A DNA stretch of 60,000 nt. Origin: Symsagittifera roscoffensis. Lineage: Eukaryota > Xenacoelomorpha > Acoela > Convolutidae. The position numbers and the translations under genes are program-made. The notes beneath the pieces are model-generated. The model was not told the origin of the DNA and ran no database searches. It was given only the letters and a program-made list of their open reading frames with translations. The stretch covers positions 41,432,759-41,492,758 of the forward strand of contig NC_087063.1 of NCBI RefSeq assembly GCF_963678635.1. The letters are read 5' to 3'. Positions 1 to 12,400 of the stretch are shown here, piece after piece; within the stretch, counting starts at the first letter, position 1, and each line of letters begins with the position of its first letter.

Positions 1-2425
1 CCGCGGAGCGTCACGGCCATTACACCACGTATATTTCTCCGTAGCCATATTCTCTTGTTGTTTAAAGAGACCGCGGCCGCCACAACAATCAGCCCATGAA
101 AACACACAACACTCGTTACATATCTTCGTAACTTGACTCTTGACTCCCAATTCATGAATCAGACTGCGAAAGACAAGACAAGTAAATGGCGTGTATTCTT
201 CGAGTTCTCTGATTACTGCACTGGTGTCAAAGTTCTGGAAAGTGGTACGCTCCCTAAACGGAATAAGGCCTATGGTAGGTTTGCACACCATTACAGTTGG
301 CCTCAAAACTATAGCCTCAAATACTGATAAAGCAAAAAAATTAAATAAGCGTTTTACAAATGCTGGAAACCATGCCTCCGACAAATGATTCAGGAGAAGT
401 AAACGAAAAATTGCCAAACTTTCTCTCTAATAGTCCAACTTTCTCCCCTCAACAAACTAAACAAGTCATTGCGGATAGCAAACCTTTACGAGGTCTCGGC
501 CCAGATGGCCTTTGTAATGTTCACCTCTATCACCTCGGACATCTTGCATTTGATTCTGTAACTTAACTTTTTAACCTTTCGCTGTCTGATAATATTATCC
601 GCCAAATGTGGAAAAACTCCAAGGTTATTTCTCTGCTCAAACCCGAAAAAGACCATAAAATTTCCATATCGTTCAGACTTTTAACACTATTCTGCTCGCT
701 GTCAAAATTTTAGAGAGTATCATCCATCCCTTTTTAAGAAAGCATCTCCCAAATGCCACACACCAAGAGTTCCCACCATTTCACTCCACCCTCGATTTTT
801 TTTTATCGCTGATGGCTTTAACCAGAATCGCCCTCCCTTAATTACTGTACATGCCACACGACCTATCAAATGCATTTGATATGGTGTGTCATAGAAAATT
901 TTTGGAACCCATTCATGACGCACCGATGCCAAGAGGTATAGTTTGCTGGCTGAGCAACTACATACTTTTAATAGCCAAGTATTCCCGCTCAGAATTGTTC
1001 ACTGTAGTGTTCTCCAGGGCTCTGTTTTTATCACCGACTCTTTTTATTTTTAACGTCCATTACGCCCTTCCCACCCGGCCGAAAAATTTCGCCCCACCGC
1101 ATACGCTTATGATTTCCACCCCTTCGCCCAAAGCCCCGACGTTGAGGCAGCATCGTGCTCACCAAATGGTTATCTGCACCGCTTTTCAAATTTTTCCACC
1201 CCTGTAAGCTAGCATTCCTGTCCTCTACAGGGTCAGTTACCTTGATTTCGTTCCATAAGCTGGCATTTCTGTCCTCTAAAGGATCAGTTACCTTGATTTT
1301 GTCACCGACTCTTTTCAATTTGTACGTCCATGACACCCCTTCGCTCACCTCCCCCCCGAAAACGTTCGTTTCACCGCAAACGCTTATGATTTCCACCCTT
1401 TTGCTCAAAGCCCCGATGTTAAGGCAGCATTGTACTCGCTAAATGGTTATCTGCACCGTCTCTTCAATTTTTCACCTCCTGTAAGCTAGCCTGCCCGTCA
1501 TCTAAAGGATCAGTTATCTTGCTTTCGTCATACAACAAAGATTTTAACAAAACTCCAACTCTATTTTTAAACAACGAGCCTTGACCCAACCCTATGCTGT
1601 ACAGCTCACTGAAAGATATCTGCTGACAAGTCTAGTCGTAGGATAGAAGTCCTGGAGTCATTTTTCGCTGGGGGTCAGTTTAAAGAAACCCTGCTTTTAA
1701 GTTATAAAGCCTCAATTCGTCCTTTTTAAGATAATGCCTGGATGCACGCCGCCAGCAAGACTTCTTTTAACACCTGCAGGCCATCAAAGTCAAGCCCTCA
1801 CTTTTATGAGCTCCTCTGCCCACCTCAGTGGAATCGAAATCCTGAACGCTCCAAATCTCCACATACCGTTCACATCACCCAAATCATTTTCTCACCCTCA
1901 TTCCCACCCTCACGTCAAATTCGACTATCCATTTTACATGCTTTCAAAGACGACACAGACTCCCTTATAACCGAACAAAGACCGTCACTAAATTTTAACT
2001 ACTAAGAAGACGTTTCGACTTCCGTTTTTAACTAACACAAGGCCCTTTTTAAACAAAACCCTACAAACATCGGAACCAACTTCTTGGCAGAATCACCTTT
2101 TAAAGTCATTTGTATTCCTCCTCCAAGCATCGCCCCTCTGAACAGTCCCAAAATGACCCGCTGTAAGCTTTCCCAATTCCGGTATGGTTACAGTCGGTTT
2201 TTAAACACTTAACTCGCCCACTTAGATAACTAAGTTTCCTCACTTTGCCCTAACTGTCAATTGTCACTCCGCACTAGTTGCCATTTATGTAGCTGTCCCA
2301 GAACTATTCGTCTTTTTCTTCCGCAGACCTGTGGTTAGGGTAAGTAGAAGTAGTGAAGTTCCTTAGCCTGGAGACAGACGAGCAAACCCGCCCAACATGG
2401 GCTAAAGAAAGAAAGAAACGGCTTC
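1..2425 (+). pseudogene. Decayed non-LTR retrotransposon (LINE) ORF2 with reverse transcriptase
   Basis: Frameshifted, stop-ridden remains of one LINE polyprotein can be followed in order across three frames. A linker between endonuclease and RT lies near 190-390 (KFWKVVRSLNG, then KKLNKRFT). The GPDG motif follows near 505, an ISLLKPEKD-like segment near 625-665, and RT block A as DLSNAFDMV with WLSNYI near 860-960. The SPTLFNLYVHD-like block lies near 1030-1060 and again near 1310-1335, followed by a ruined catalytic YADD region. Downstream comes a SYKASIRP-like stretch near 1700-1725, then LSQFRYGYSRFLN with a CPNC-type knuckle near 2165-2300, and a TRPTWAKE-like tail with GAAA repeats near 2388-2420. 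The order fits a Jockey/CR1-like ORF2. No start, end or target duplication was identified and the 5' part may lie outside the window. It cannot be functional. Confidence 0.8.
1031..1545 (+). repeat. 281 bp tandem duplication inside the LINE relic
   Basis: The stretch beginning TCACCGACTC at 1031 recurs at 1312 with an offset of 281 bp and clear but imperfect similarity. It includes the RT SPTLF block and the segment reading ATGGTTATCTGCACCG. A smaller, nested duplication with a 51 bp offset (about 1208-1258 and 1259-1309) sits at the joint. Both copies have diverged, so the duplication is old and postdates loss of coding function. Confidence 0.75.
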
Positions 2426-4050
2426 GTGCCCTGACTAAGTCGTTTAGAAAATTGGTTCTAGGTCGGGAGGCTTGAGTTCGAAACTTTTAGCACCCGTATT
2501 TTCATCTCAAGTTGGTGTTGCAAGATTTTTTCGTCCTTTGTTTTTGTTGTTTTAGAGCTCCTTTTTGCTCTCCTTTGCTTTTGTTTTAAAAAAGAAAGAT
2601 TTAAAAACTGAACAGAGAACTATTATTGCTAGTTTTTCCATAGGTATCATGTTTTTCGTAGCTTTTGCGAATCTTATTTTGAATGTTAATTGCTGTGATA
2701 TTGGGATGATATAATTGCAGTTTCGTTTTTTTAAGCTTGTTTTGTTATCTTATAACATTTGTTGTCTAATTTTTTAACCTCCGTTTTGTTAAATTTAGAA
2801 AATCAAAACAAAAAGCATTGTTTCTCACGATTTCTGTCTGTTTTTAAAAAGTTGAAGGTCAAGTCAATGTATTTTTCTTCGACCAGCTCTTAAAGGAATT
2901 GTAGAACTTTTTTCACGCAAAATCAGAAAGCCGAATATCCCTGTAGTTTTCCTTTTTAAAAAAAATCATTGTGGAAGAAACACTATTTTTGGGCTTTAAG
3001 GCCGTTAATATCAGCTATTATTTTCTGAATAGAAGATTTTTGAGTGTATTTTTTGAATCTGTTTCAAGAGAAAATTGGTCAAAGAGTCAAAACAGGCTAA
3101 AATTTTGATAGAAAATTTACAAAACCAAAATAATTTTTGAACGTTTTTTTTTGTGTTGGACCTAGTTTTCTGATATTTTTATGAATTATCGGATTTTGTA
3201 AAATAAAAAGCTGTTTTCGTTGCTGAAAGAGCTATTGATGCAATTTTTTTTCTCTTTTTTTCATGCTCTACAATAAAACGTCAGGTTTACATGTAATAGT
3301 GAATACTCGTTATAGGTCTTGGTGATTTTTGTTCCGATCATACTTTTTTCCACGCAAAATCAGTTACCACACATAATCATTGGAATGGGTCGAGTGATAT
3401 ATCTTATTAAAGCCTTTTCAGTCGTGATTTTAACGACATTAAAAAATTTTGAACAAATTATCTCTGTGTCGAGAAAAAACCAGTCTAATATTTTTGATTG
3501 TTGGTTTAATTGCAAGCTAATAAAGTGGGTGTGCAGTTTTTCAATAGCTGATTTATGCTTAATTAAAGCCGTGAAAAGCTAGTTTTTTTCGAGTAAAGTT
3601 AGTTTTTCAGTGACAATTTTTTTGAAAAAAATTACAATTTTTTTTTTTCGTTTTTCTCTATAAAAACTGTATTCCACTCGGCCTATTTTACTATGACTGT
3701 CAAATATGTCTATGTTTAATTTTTTCGTCCAGACCTTTTGATCACACTATGCAAAAAATACGAAACTAATTTGATGAAGTTTTGCACAGTAACAGGCTAT
3801 CCTTGTTTTTTTCAGGAAAAAAAAATTTATTTTCTGTTGGCTATGCTTGATAACTTCCCTTATGCATAACATCCACTTCCCAACACCTAAATTAGTCTGA
3901 GAAGTTGCTGATCAGTTGTTTGTTCTACTGGAAGCCTTTCGTCTAAATATCTAATCGAAATCGTAATATGGACTAAAAGGCCCTAAATATGATTACGCGT
4001 GGACTCCGTAAGAGCCTTTTTTTGAAGTGCCCAAATTATCCCTTGAGAAA
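2426..4050. other. AT-rich intergenic stretch without recognised gene
   Basis: This region between the two retrotransposon relics is rich in T and A runs. Its reading frames are short and resemble nothing I recognise. A short phrase, CACGCAAAATCAG, occurs near 2915 and again near 3352, which hints at a very diverged internal repeat, but I could not extend it convincingly. Confidence 0.5.
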
Positions 4051-4345
4051 ATCACTGATTAAAGAACATACTTCAAACCATGTGTTGTCAGGGCTCCTAA
4101 ACAGTTTGCCCACATCCGTATCCCTTCGTAAACCTGAGTCTTAAATTGTCCTATACGTTGATGATACGGCTATTTGCTTTTCAAAAAGTGGTTGAAATTG
4201 TTCGCTTCTTGACACTGACAAGTTCAGGGATTATTTTAAAAAGAAAATGTGATATAGATATGCAGATAGGAAGTCGTAGCTCAGTAGAAGTCAATGAGGG
4301 GTCTGTAACAAAGCCGTTGTCGGAATATAAATGGAACACAAATGA
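4050..4345 (+). pseudogene. Reverse transcriptase fragment with YVDD motif
   Basis: Read on the + strand near 4146-4196, the sequence gives IVLYVDDTAICFSKSG followed by a stop. YVDD is the catalytic metal-binding block of reverse transcriptases, and LYVDDTAI is a usual form in non-LTR elements. After a frameshift the sequence continues SSGIILKRKCDI near 4221-4257, which matches the conserved SG..hn..K block that follows YxDD. Upstream, about 4085-4140, a frame with one stop may hold the preceding RT block. The fragment is too short and broken to act, and stops about 80 bp before the intact gene. It is probably a different element from the relic at the window start, because that copy has its own ruined RT. 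Confidence 0.7.
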
Positions 4346-4407
4346 AGTACTTCATCTCTGCACTTTTTCCTCAATCTGAGGAATATAATAACGGCTAAAA
4401 ATAAATG

Positions 4408-4414
4408 TTTTTAG
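4408..4414 (+). promoter_or_regulatory. Possible 3' splice site just before the start codon
   Basis: TTTTTAG ends eight bases before the ATG at 4422. It could be the acceptor of a 5' leader intron or a trans-splicing site, or chance in T-rich DNA. No convincing upstream exon or TATA box was seen, and the RT fragment fills most of the space upstream. Confidence 0.25.
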
Positions 4415-4421
4415 GTGGAAA

Positions 4422-6879
4422 ATGAGCACTGCCATTGAAATGAACAACCACGAATTGGAGGATAGCTCTAACAATTGGAGCAAAAAATCAGCTGCCGTGA
4501 ATCTTCAAGACGCCCGAATATCCAAACTGGTCCGACATATTCAGTCGTTGTTCGTAGAAAAAGACATTTTAAGTACCGACCAACGGGTATCAAGTTTAAA
4601 CGAAATCAAAACATACTTGAATAATGTTTCCTCTAATTCGCTCTCAGTGGGAGCTCCAGTAATTACAAACTTCCTCAAAAATTGGATCAAACACTTTCAT
4701 AAAGTTGATCGAAATCCTAATTTACGAGGAAAACGAGGTGAGTTGGAAATCTTGGTGCTTATCATTCAAAACTTTCCGTCTTTTATTCCCTCACATAGGA
4801 ATAATTTATTGAAAATATTTCTATGCGAGTTGTCTTTCCTGTCTGATTTAAAACTGGCCAATTACCGAAGCTTCTTAATTGAGTTATTTGCCCAAACTGC
4901 AGTGGCCGGAAAATGGTCCTCGCAAGCCAGCGATACGTTCAAATTGCACTATCAGTGTACAATTGAAATGCTGATTAACTCAATTTATTTCTTGGCCTAT
5001 AAGTACGAGTTTTACAATAAATCAGAAGAATTTGCCGAAAGTTTGAGCGCAAACGGAGAGCCAAAGTTTATTGAAACGAAACAACAGCTTTTGAAATTGA
5101 GTGAATGTTGTCCAAAAAGTTTTGTTTTGGTTCTGATGCGGATATTGAAACGTTTAATCTCCATTGAGATAGTCCACGTAGCAAATTTTCCAGTCAAGTC
5201 TTTCGTTAACCTGTGTGTAAAAATCTTACAAGACGTAAAATCGAATGTGTTTGAAGCTGAGAAATTATCCGAGTTTCTGCTAAGTTTGAAAATTGAGTGC
5301 ATGGATTTGATCAAGTTGGTGTGCTGCAGATTTGGGTCTGTTTGTGTTGTTTTTATCCATCCAATCATGAGCTGTTTGATGTGCTATTTGAAGAAGAGTG
5401 CTGGAGTACTGAGTCGAATGGACGAAAACTGTTTGGCAGAAAATTCAGCCAAATGCTACTCGAAGGTTTTCGAACTGGCTGAATGTGTCATTACGTAAGT
5501 GTCTTAAAAATGTACTAATTTTTTTCTGCTGTGTCTATACCATTAGCTTTTAATAAAGCTAATCTATTGGTTTTATTTGACGTTAATCGCAAACAGAGCA
5601 GCATATGTCTAAATGAATTGACAATATGGAGTTGATTCTCCTCCAACGTGAAGAAAAACTTGCGATTAATTGAATTTCACCATTTTTTGTGTTTCATTTT
5701 TCATGCTGCTTCTGAAAACGCTGCTACACAACCAAGAAAGTGAGTCCCTTGATGATCTTTGCTTGAAAGAAGCTCGAAACTACAATGTCATGATTTCAAA
5801 AATGCATGGAGTTAAGAAAATCAGTGTGGCGAATTTTTATCCTGGGATTCAGAAAAAATGTAGGTTTTATTGCGAAGTTGGTTTGTTTCAGTAACATGAC
5901 TAAGTATGGATTTGACTGCGACGAACTCGGAAAAGTGTTGGTTTCAATTACATCATCATTGCACAGATTTGCAACTCACGAGAAGCAAACAAGTTCGGCT
6001 CTGGAAGACCCTGTGAAGGAAAGTGCAACGCAGAGCTCGGCAAAGAAAACCAGTCGAAAGAGAAAACGTGATAGACATGTGAAAAGTGAGCAAACTGGAA
6101 AAGATTGTCCCGAGTCAAAAATAAATACTACCAACAAAACGCTAGAAATTAAGTTCATAATTTCGGTCTGTGAATTCTCGGCGTGCTTGTTCAAAAATTG
6201 TTCGCATTTGTTTTCAAGCGAAGTTATTCATAAGTCTATGTTGAATATTGTTTCCCTTTCGATCACAATTTTTTCCTCTTTCGGCAACGAGTTTACGGTT
6301 TCAACTGCAGAATACCCGAATGTTAAGTTGTTCAAAAAGGAGGATGTATCACTTGCTATGTTGACAGTCATTGAAGGTTTGATCTGTCGGCCGAATCCGA
6401 AGTGTTCTCCACCTGTAGCGATTCTGGCAGAGGTCGTTAAATTGGCAGCAAACAATGAACGAAAAACATTATCTTGTAAAGCGAAAAATATTCAAGTTCT
6501 GATTGAAATCGTGACCAAACCTAATTTGACGCAAGTGTTTTCTTCTATTGAAATGCAGTACGAGCCCAAAACAGAATTTGAAAACCAATTGGTTCAAACA
6601 GAAAATCAAGTTAAATTGGTCAGTGTGTATGTGCAAACGAATCAACTAGCCGAAAATGCAACAGGTGAATTCAAAGCCGAAAAGTACAATCCACCAGTGA
6701 AGAGGAAAAGTAGAAACTGTTTTGTCCAAACTGACGAGAAAATGTTTGCGAAACTTAAAAAAGTTGGAAATAAATCTGACGTTGTGAAGCGCAAAACTGG
6801 AGCATCGGTTAAATTACAAGGCGAAGATGAGAATAACTTTGTTGAAATTTGCGAGCAGTTTGTTCCTGATATAATATGA
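4422..6879 (+). CDS. PELP1: PELP1/Rix1-like ribosome-biogenesis protein, two exons (4422-5494 and 5892-6879)
   Basis: Splicing at GTAAGT and TTTCAG joins the two exons in frame and gives 686 residues. PELP1/Rix1 proteins scaffold a nuclear complex with WDR18/Ipi3 and TEX10/Ipi1 that works in 60S ribosomal subunit maturation. The first ~360 residues look like stacked amphipathic helices of a HEAT-like repeat protein. The best match is at residues 256-306: FPVKSFVNLC, then IECMDLIKLVCCRFGS, corresponding in order and spacing to the family's VPVxxxLxLxxR and LHxxALDLLxxLxxxxGS segments. A YSKVFELAE segment near 346-354 corresponds to the following VYxxLxxW helix. A basic stretch, KKTSRKRKRD (409-418), is a likely nuclear localisation signal. 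The acidic, proline-rich tail of vertebrate PELP1 is absent and the C-terminal third is lysine-rich and low in conservation. The first ATG was chosen; a second ATG six codons on is possible. The assignment rests on remembered family pattern, so the gene model is surer than the name. Confidence 0.6.
5495..5891 (+). other. Intron of the PELP1-like gene
   Basis: The donor is AC|GTAAGT at 5495 and the acceptor GTTTGTTTCAG ends at 5891. Exon 1 ends after two bases of a threonine codon and exon 2 supplies the third, so the frame is kept. Without splicing, translation would stop at the TAA overlapping the donor. The 397 bp interval is AT-rich and holds only chance reading frames. Confidence 0.85.
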
Positions 6880-6969
6880 AATATAAATATCAGATAATCT
6901 CTGTTTTTAAGAAGGTAAAAACGTCGGACACGATTTGGATGGTAAATATCATTTTGCGAATTCAATTCA

Positions 6970-6975
6970 AATAAA
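6970..6975 (+). terminator. Polyadenylation signal AATAAA
   Basis: AATAAA lies 91 bp after the TGA stop of the PELP1-like gene. It is the only canonical signal between the stop and the first satellite copy at 7025, so cleavage is expected just before or at the repeat edge. Confidence 0.6.
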
Positions 6976-7074
6976 AATTTGGGGATTGGAAGGTTTACGG
7001 AATACCGTTCACCTTTCCCACCCCATCAGCCATTCCAGTCGATTCTTATCAAATCGAAATTAAAGTCATAATTT

Positions 7075-7143
7075 GCACATGTGGCGCAGAGGTAACGCAC
7101 ATGCATGCACGACAAAGAACCATGGTTTGAACCATCGTGATTT
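7075..7143 (+). ncRNA. tRNA-like segment with A and B boxes (copy 1)
   Basis: TGGCGCAGAGG (7082) fits the pol III A box and GGTTTGAACC fits the B box (consensus GGTTCGANTC) except for T in place of C. The box starts are 42 bp apart, close to the spacing in a tRNA gene. A T-arm-like hairpin (ATGG/CCAT) is visible, but the acceptor stem pairs badly, so this is a tRNA-derived SINE-type head or tRNA pseudogene rather than a working tRNA. Confidence 0.5.
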
Positions 7144-7518
7144 ATTTTTTTTCGAACTTTTTTCTGCTCATTTGCCACAGCAAACAATTTGCCTATGATT
7201 TAAAAGTTTTGCTTTAATATTGAAAATCCTGACAGTGTTTTCCGCTTATGTGCAACTTATTGCATTCCCAAAAATTTTTGCTGAAATGTTTTATTTTGCC
7301 TTCGCATTATTTTTTTTAATTCAGAGCCATGCAAAAAATAGCTTTAAAATTTTTTCGAACTATCATAATATATATGCCAACACTACTGCGGAAAAAGTTT
7401 TCCGATATTCCTCCTCATTCACAAATGTTTGTTCACCTGGTTTGATTTTGTTAAGTGAGCTTCTATGAAGTACAAGGATAGAAATTGGCTAGGTCTTGCC
7501 TTTTTTGTAATACTTAAA

Positions 7519-7534
7519 TCTATCTATCTATCTA
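7519..7534 (+). repeat. (TCTA)n microsatellite in satellite leader
   Basis: Four TCTA units occur here. The same place in copies 2 to 5 holds 6 (9980-10003), 3 (13466-13477), 3 (16282-16293) and 5 (19057-19076) units, so it varies in length between otherwise similar copies. Confidence 0.85.
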
Positions 7535-9484
7535 TTATTTAATTGGCGTTTCACGTGACACATGTTTAAGAAGTCCCTATGTTGATGTGTTTAAGGAGTC
7601 CCTATTTTTGCATGTTTAAGTTTTTTCAACGTATTATTTTTTGCATATTTAACGAAAATATTTTTGCACGTTTAAGCTATACCGTAGGTTAAAATGTTTA
7701 AGAAATTTCATTTGGCTCATGTTTAAGTCTGTTGGTCTGTTTAAAAGCCGAAAAATTGCAAGATTTGAAAATTTTATATATACATACGTTCTATACATTT
7801 CTATATAGTGTGGTGCTGTTAAGTACCTTCAGGGGTTGCAAATCTGGCGTCCAAGTATGACTGCTCAAATCCTTTTATTTTTCGAGATATGGCGTTTTTA
7901 TGTTTGTTTTAGTTTTTTTTTCAAAAAACTTATATTAAAAAACTAACCGAACTTCCTTTTCTCAACCCTATAGTGAGGTGCTGTCAGGGTTCATTCGGGA
8001 GTTGCAAATCTGGCGTCCAAGTATGACTGCTAAAATCTTTTTAGTTTTCGAGAAATTGCGTTTTTTATGATTTTTTCTTTTTTCAAAAAACTTAGATATA
8101 AAAAAAATAAAGCGAACATCAACTTCTCAACCCTATAGTGGGGTCCTATCATGGTACATTCAGAGGTTGCAAATCTGGAGTCCAACTATGACTGTTCAAA
8201 TCCTTTTGTTGTTCGAGATATGGCGTTTTTTATGATTTTTTCATATTTTTTTTCAAAAAAATTTAGATTTAAAAAAAATTAGATACAAATTAACCGAGCT
8301 TGAATTTCTCAACCCTATAGTGGGGTGCTGTCAGGGTATATTCAGGAGATGCAAATCTGGCGTTCAAGTGTGACTGCTCAAATTCTTTTGGTTTTCTGCG
8401 TTTTTTGTGATTTTTAAAATTTTTTTTTCAAAAATCTTAGATATAAAAAAAATTTAGCGAACATCAATTTGTCAACCCTATAGTGGGGTGCTGTCAGAGT
8501 AAAATCAGAGGTTGCAAATCTGGAATCCAATTATGACTGCTCAAATCCTTTTGCTTTTCGAGATATGGCGTTTTTTATATTTTTTCATAATTTTAAGAAA
8601 AAAAAATTTAGATATTAAAAAAAACTTGGATAGAAAAAACTAGAACTTCAATTTCTCAACCCTATAGTAGGGTGCTGTCAGGGTATATTCAGTACTTCCA
8701 AATCTGGCGTTCATTTGTGACTGCTCAAATTCTTTTGGTTTTCAAGAAATTGCGTTTTTTGTGATTTTTTAGTTTTTTTTTCCAAAAAACTTAGATGTTA
8801 AAAAACTAACCGAACTTGATTTTCTCAACCCTATAGAAGGGTGCTATCAGGATACATTCAGGGTCTGCAAATCTGGCGTCCAAGTATCACTGCTCAAATC
8901 CATTTGGTTTTGAGAAATTGCGTTTTTTATGATTTTTTTATTTGTTTTTTCAAAAAAAAATTAGATGTAGAAAAAATTAACTGAACTTCAATTTCTCAAC
9001 CCCATAGTGGGGTGTTTTCTGGGTACCTTTGGGGGTTGCAAATCTGGAGTCCAAGTATGACTGCTCAAATTCTTTTGGTTTTCGAGAAATGGCGTTTTTT
9101 ATGATTTTTTCTTGTTTTTTTTTTCAAAAGAATTTAGATATAAAAACTGACCGAACTTGATTTTCTCAATCTTATAGTGGGTTGCTGCCAGGGTACATTC
9201 AGGAGTTGCAAATCTGGAGTCCAAGTATGACTGCTCAAATCTTTTTGGTTTTCGAGATATGGCGTTTTTTATGATTTTTTAATGTTTTTTTTTGCAAAAA
9301 AATTAAGATATAAAAACTGACCGAACTTGATTTTCTCAACCTTATAGTGGGTTGCTGCCAGGGTACATTCAGGCGTTGCAATTTTGGAGTCCAAGTATGA
9401 CTGCTCAAATCTTTTTGGTTTTCGAGATATGGCGTTTTTTATGATTTTTTTCTTTTTTTTTTCAAAAAAACTTAGATATATAAA

Positions 9485-12400
9485 ATCAGCCATTCCAGTC
9501 GGTTCTTATCAAATCGAAATTAAAGTCATAATTTGCACATGTGGCGCAGAGGTAACGCACATGCATGCACGACAAAGAACCATGGTTTGAACCATCGTGA
9601 TTTAATTTTTTTTTCGAACTTTTTTCCTGCTTATTTGCCATAGCAAACAATTTGCCTATGGTTTAAAAGTTTTGCTTTAATATTGAAAATCCTGACAATT
9701 TTTTCCGCTTCTGTGCAACTTATTGCATTCCCAAAAAATTTTGCTGAAATGTTTTATTTTGCCTTTGCTTTATTTTTTAATTCAGAGCCATGCAAAAAAT
9801 AGCTTTAAAATTTTTTCTAACTATCGTAATATATATGCCAACACTACTGCGGAAAAAGTTTTCCGATATTCCTCCTCATTCACAAATGTTTGTTCACCTG
9901 GTTTGATTTTGTTAAGTGAGCTTCTATGAAGTACAAGGATAGAAATTGGCTAGGTCTTGCCTTTTTTGTAATACTTAAATCTATCTATCTATCTATCTAT
10001 CTATTATTTAATTGGCGTTTCACGTGACACATGTTTAAGAAGTCCCTATGTTGACGTGTTTAAGGAGTGCCTATTTTTGCATGTTTAGGTTTTTTCATTG
10101 TATTGTTTTTTGCATATTTAACGAAAATATTTTTGCACGTTTAAGCTATACCGTAGGTTAAAATGTTGAAGAAATTTCATTTGGCTCATGTTTAAGTCTG
10201 TTGGTCTGTTAAAAAGCCGAAAAATTGCAAGATTTGAAAATTTTATATATACATACGTTCTATACATTTCTATATAGTGTGGTGCTGTTAAGTACTTTTA
10301 GGGGTTGCAAATCTGGCGTTCAAGTATGACAGCTCAAATTCTTTTGGTTTTCGAGAAATGGCGTTTTTTATGATTTTTTCTTGTTTTTTTTTTTCAAAAA
10401 AATTTAGATATAAAAACTGACCGAACTTGATTTTCTCAATCTTATAGTGGGTTGCTGCCAGGGTACATTCAGGGGTTGCAAATCTGGCGTCCAAGTATGA
10501 CTGCTAAAATCTTTTTAGTTTTCGAGCAATTGCGTTTTTTATGATTTTTTCTTTTTTCAAAAAACTTAGATATAAAAAAAATTAAGCGAACATCAATTTC
10601 TCAACCCTATAGTGGGGTCCTCTCATAGTACATTCAGAGGTTGCAAATCTGGAGTCCAACTATGACTGCTCAAATCCTTTTGTTTTTCGAGATATGGCGT
10701 TTTTATGATTTTTTCATGTTTTTTTTTTTTCAAAAAAATTTAGATTTAAAAAATTTAGATACAAATTAACCGAGCTTGAATTTCTCAACCCTATAGTGGG
10801 GTGCTGTCAGGGTATATTCAGGAGATGCAAATCTGGCGTTCAAGTGTGACTGCTCAAATTCTTTTGGTTTTCGAGAAATTGCGTTTTTTGTGTTTTTTTA
10901 AATTTTTTTTTCAAAAATCTTACATATAAACAAAATTAAGCGAACATCAATTTCTCAACCCTATAGTGGGGTGCTGTCAGAGTGAAATCAGAGGTTGCAA
11001 ATCTGGAGTCCAATTAAACTGCTCAAATCTTTTTGCTTTTCGAGATTTTAATATTTTTTCATAATTTTAAGAAAAAAAAATTTAGATGTAAAAAAAACTT
11101 GGATACAAAAAACTAGAACTTCAATTTCTCAACCCTATAGTGGGGTGCTGTCAGGGTACATTCAGTTTTTGCAAATTTGGCGTTCAATTGTGATTGCTCA
11201 AAATCTTTTGGTTTTCGAGAAATTGCGTTTTTTGTGATTTTTTAGTTTTTTTTTCCAAAAAACTTAGATAGTAAAAAACTAACCGAACTTGATTTTCCCA
11301 ACCCTATAGAAGGGTGCTATCAGGATACATTCAGGGTCTGCAAATCTGGCGTCCAAGTATCACTGCTCAAATCCATTTGGTTTTGAGAAATTGCGTTTTT
11401 TATGATTTTTTTATTTGTTTTTTCAAAAAAAAATTAGATGTAGAAAAAATTAACTGAACTTCAATTTCTCAACCCCATAGTGGGGTGTTTTCTGGGTACC
11501 TTTGGGGGTTGCAAATCTGGCGTCCAAGTATTATTGCTCAAATCTATTTGGTTTTTGAGAAATTGCGTTTTTTATGATTTTTTCATTTGTTTTTTCAAAA
11601 AAAATTAGATGTAAAAAAAATTAACTGAACTTCAATTTCTCAAACCCATAATGGGGTGTTTTCAGGGTACCTTTGGGGGTTGCAAATCTGGAGTCCAAGT
11701 ATGACTGCTCAATTTCTTTTTGGTTTTCGAGAAATGGCGTTTTTTATGATTTTTTTCATGTTTTTTCTTCAAAAAAACAGATATTAAAAAACTAAACGAA
11801 CTTGAATTTCTCAACCTTGTAGTGGGTTGCTGTCAGGGTGCAGTCACGGGTTGCAAATCTGGAGTCCAAGTATGACTGCTCAAATTCTTTTGGTTTTCGA
11901 GAAAGGGCGTTTTAATAATTTTTTCTTGTTTTTTTTTTCAAAAAATCTAGATATAAAAACTGACCGATTTTGATTTTCTCAATCTTATAGTGGGTTGCTA
12001 CCAGGGTACATTCAGGGGTTGCAAATCTGGAGTCCAAGTATGACTGCTCAAATCTTTTTGTTTTTCGAGATATGGCGTTTTTTATGATTTTTTTGTGTTT
12101 TTTTTTCAAAAAAGTTAAGATATAAAAACTGACCGAACTTTATTTTCTCAACCTTATAGTGGGTTGCTGCCAAGGTACATTCAGGCGTTGCAAATCTGGA
12201 GTCCAAGTATCACTGCTCAAATCCATTTGGTTTTTGAGAAATTGCGTTTTTTATGATTTTTTCATTTGTTTTTTCAAAAAAAATTAGATGTAAAAAAAAT
12301 TAACTGAACTTCAATTTCTCAAACCCATAAAGGGGTGTTTTCAGGGTACCTTTGAGGGTTGCAAATCTGGAGTCCAAGTATGACTGCTCAATTTCTTTTT

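Larger units (their letters stand above)
7025..9484 (+). repeat. Satellite higher-order copy 1 (leader plus ~10 monomers)
   Basis: The copy opens ATCAGCCATTCCAGTCG and has a leader to about 7805 holding a tRNA-like segment and (TCTA)4 at 7519. It then passes into monomers of 163-182 bp. The phrase GCAAATCTGG marks each monomer (7838, 8004, 8169, 8351, 8514 and on). Each monomer also has TATAGTGGGGTGCTGTCAGGG, with substitutions, and a long T run followed by C and an A run. No protein is encoded. Confidence 0.9.

Noticed and set aside
1-130. GC-rich start with two CCGCGG sites as a CpG-type promoter
   Set aside because: It is too short, lies at the window edge and runs into the LINE linker region, so nothing supports a promoter.
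7075-7146. A functional tRNA gene
   Set aside because: The acceptor stem does not pair over seven bases, the T stem is poor, and no clear anticodon arm could be drawn. All copies lie inside a satellite.
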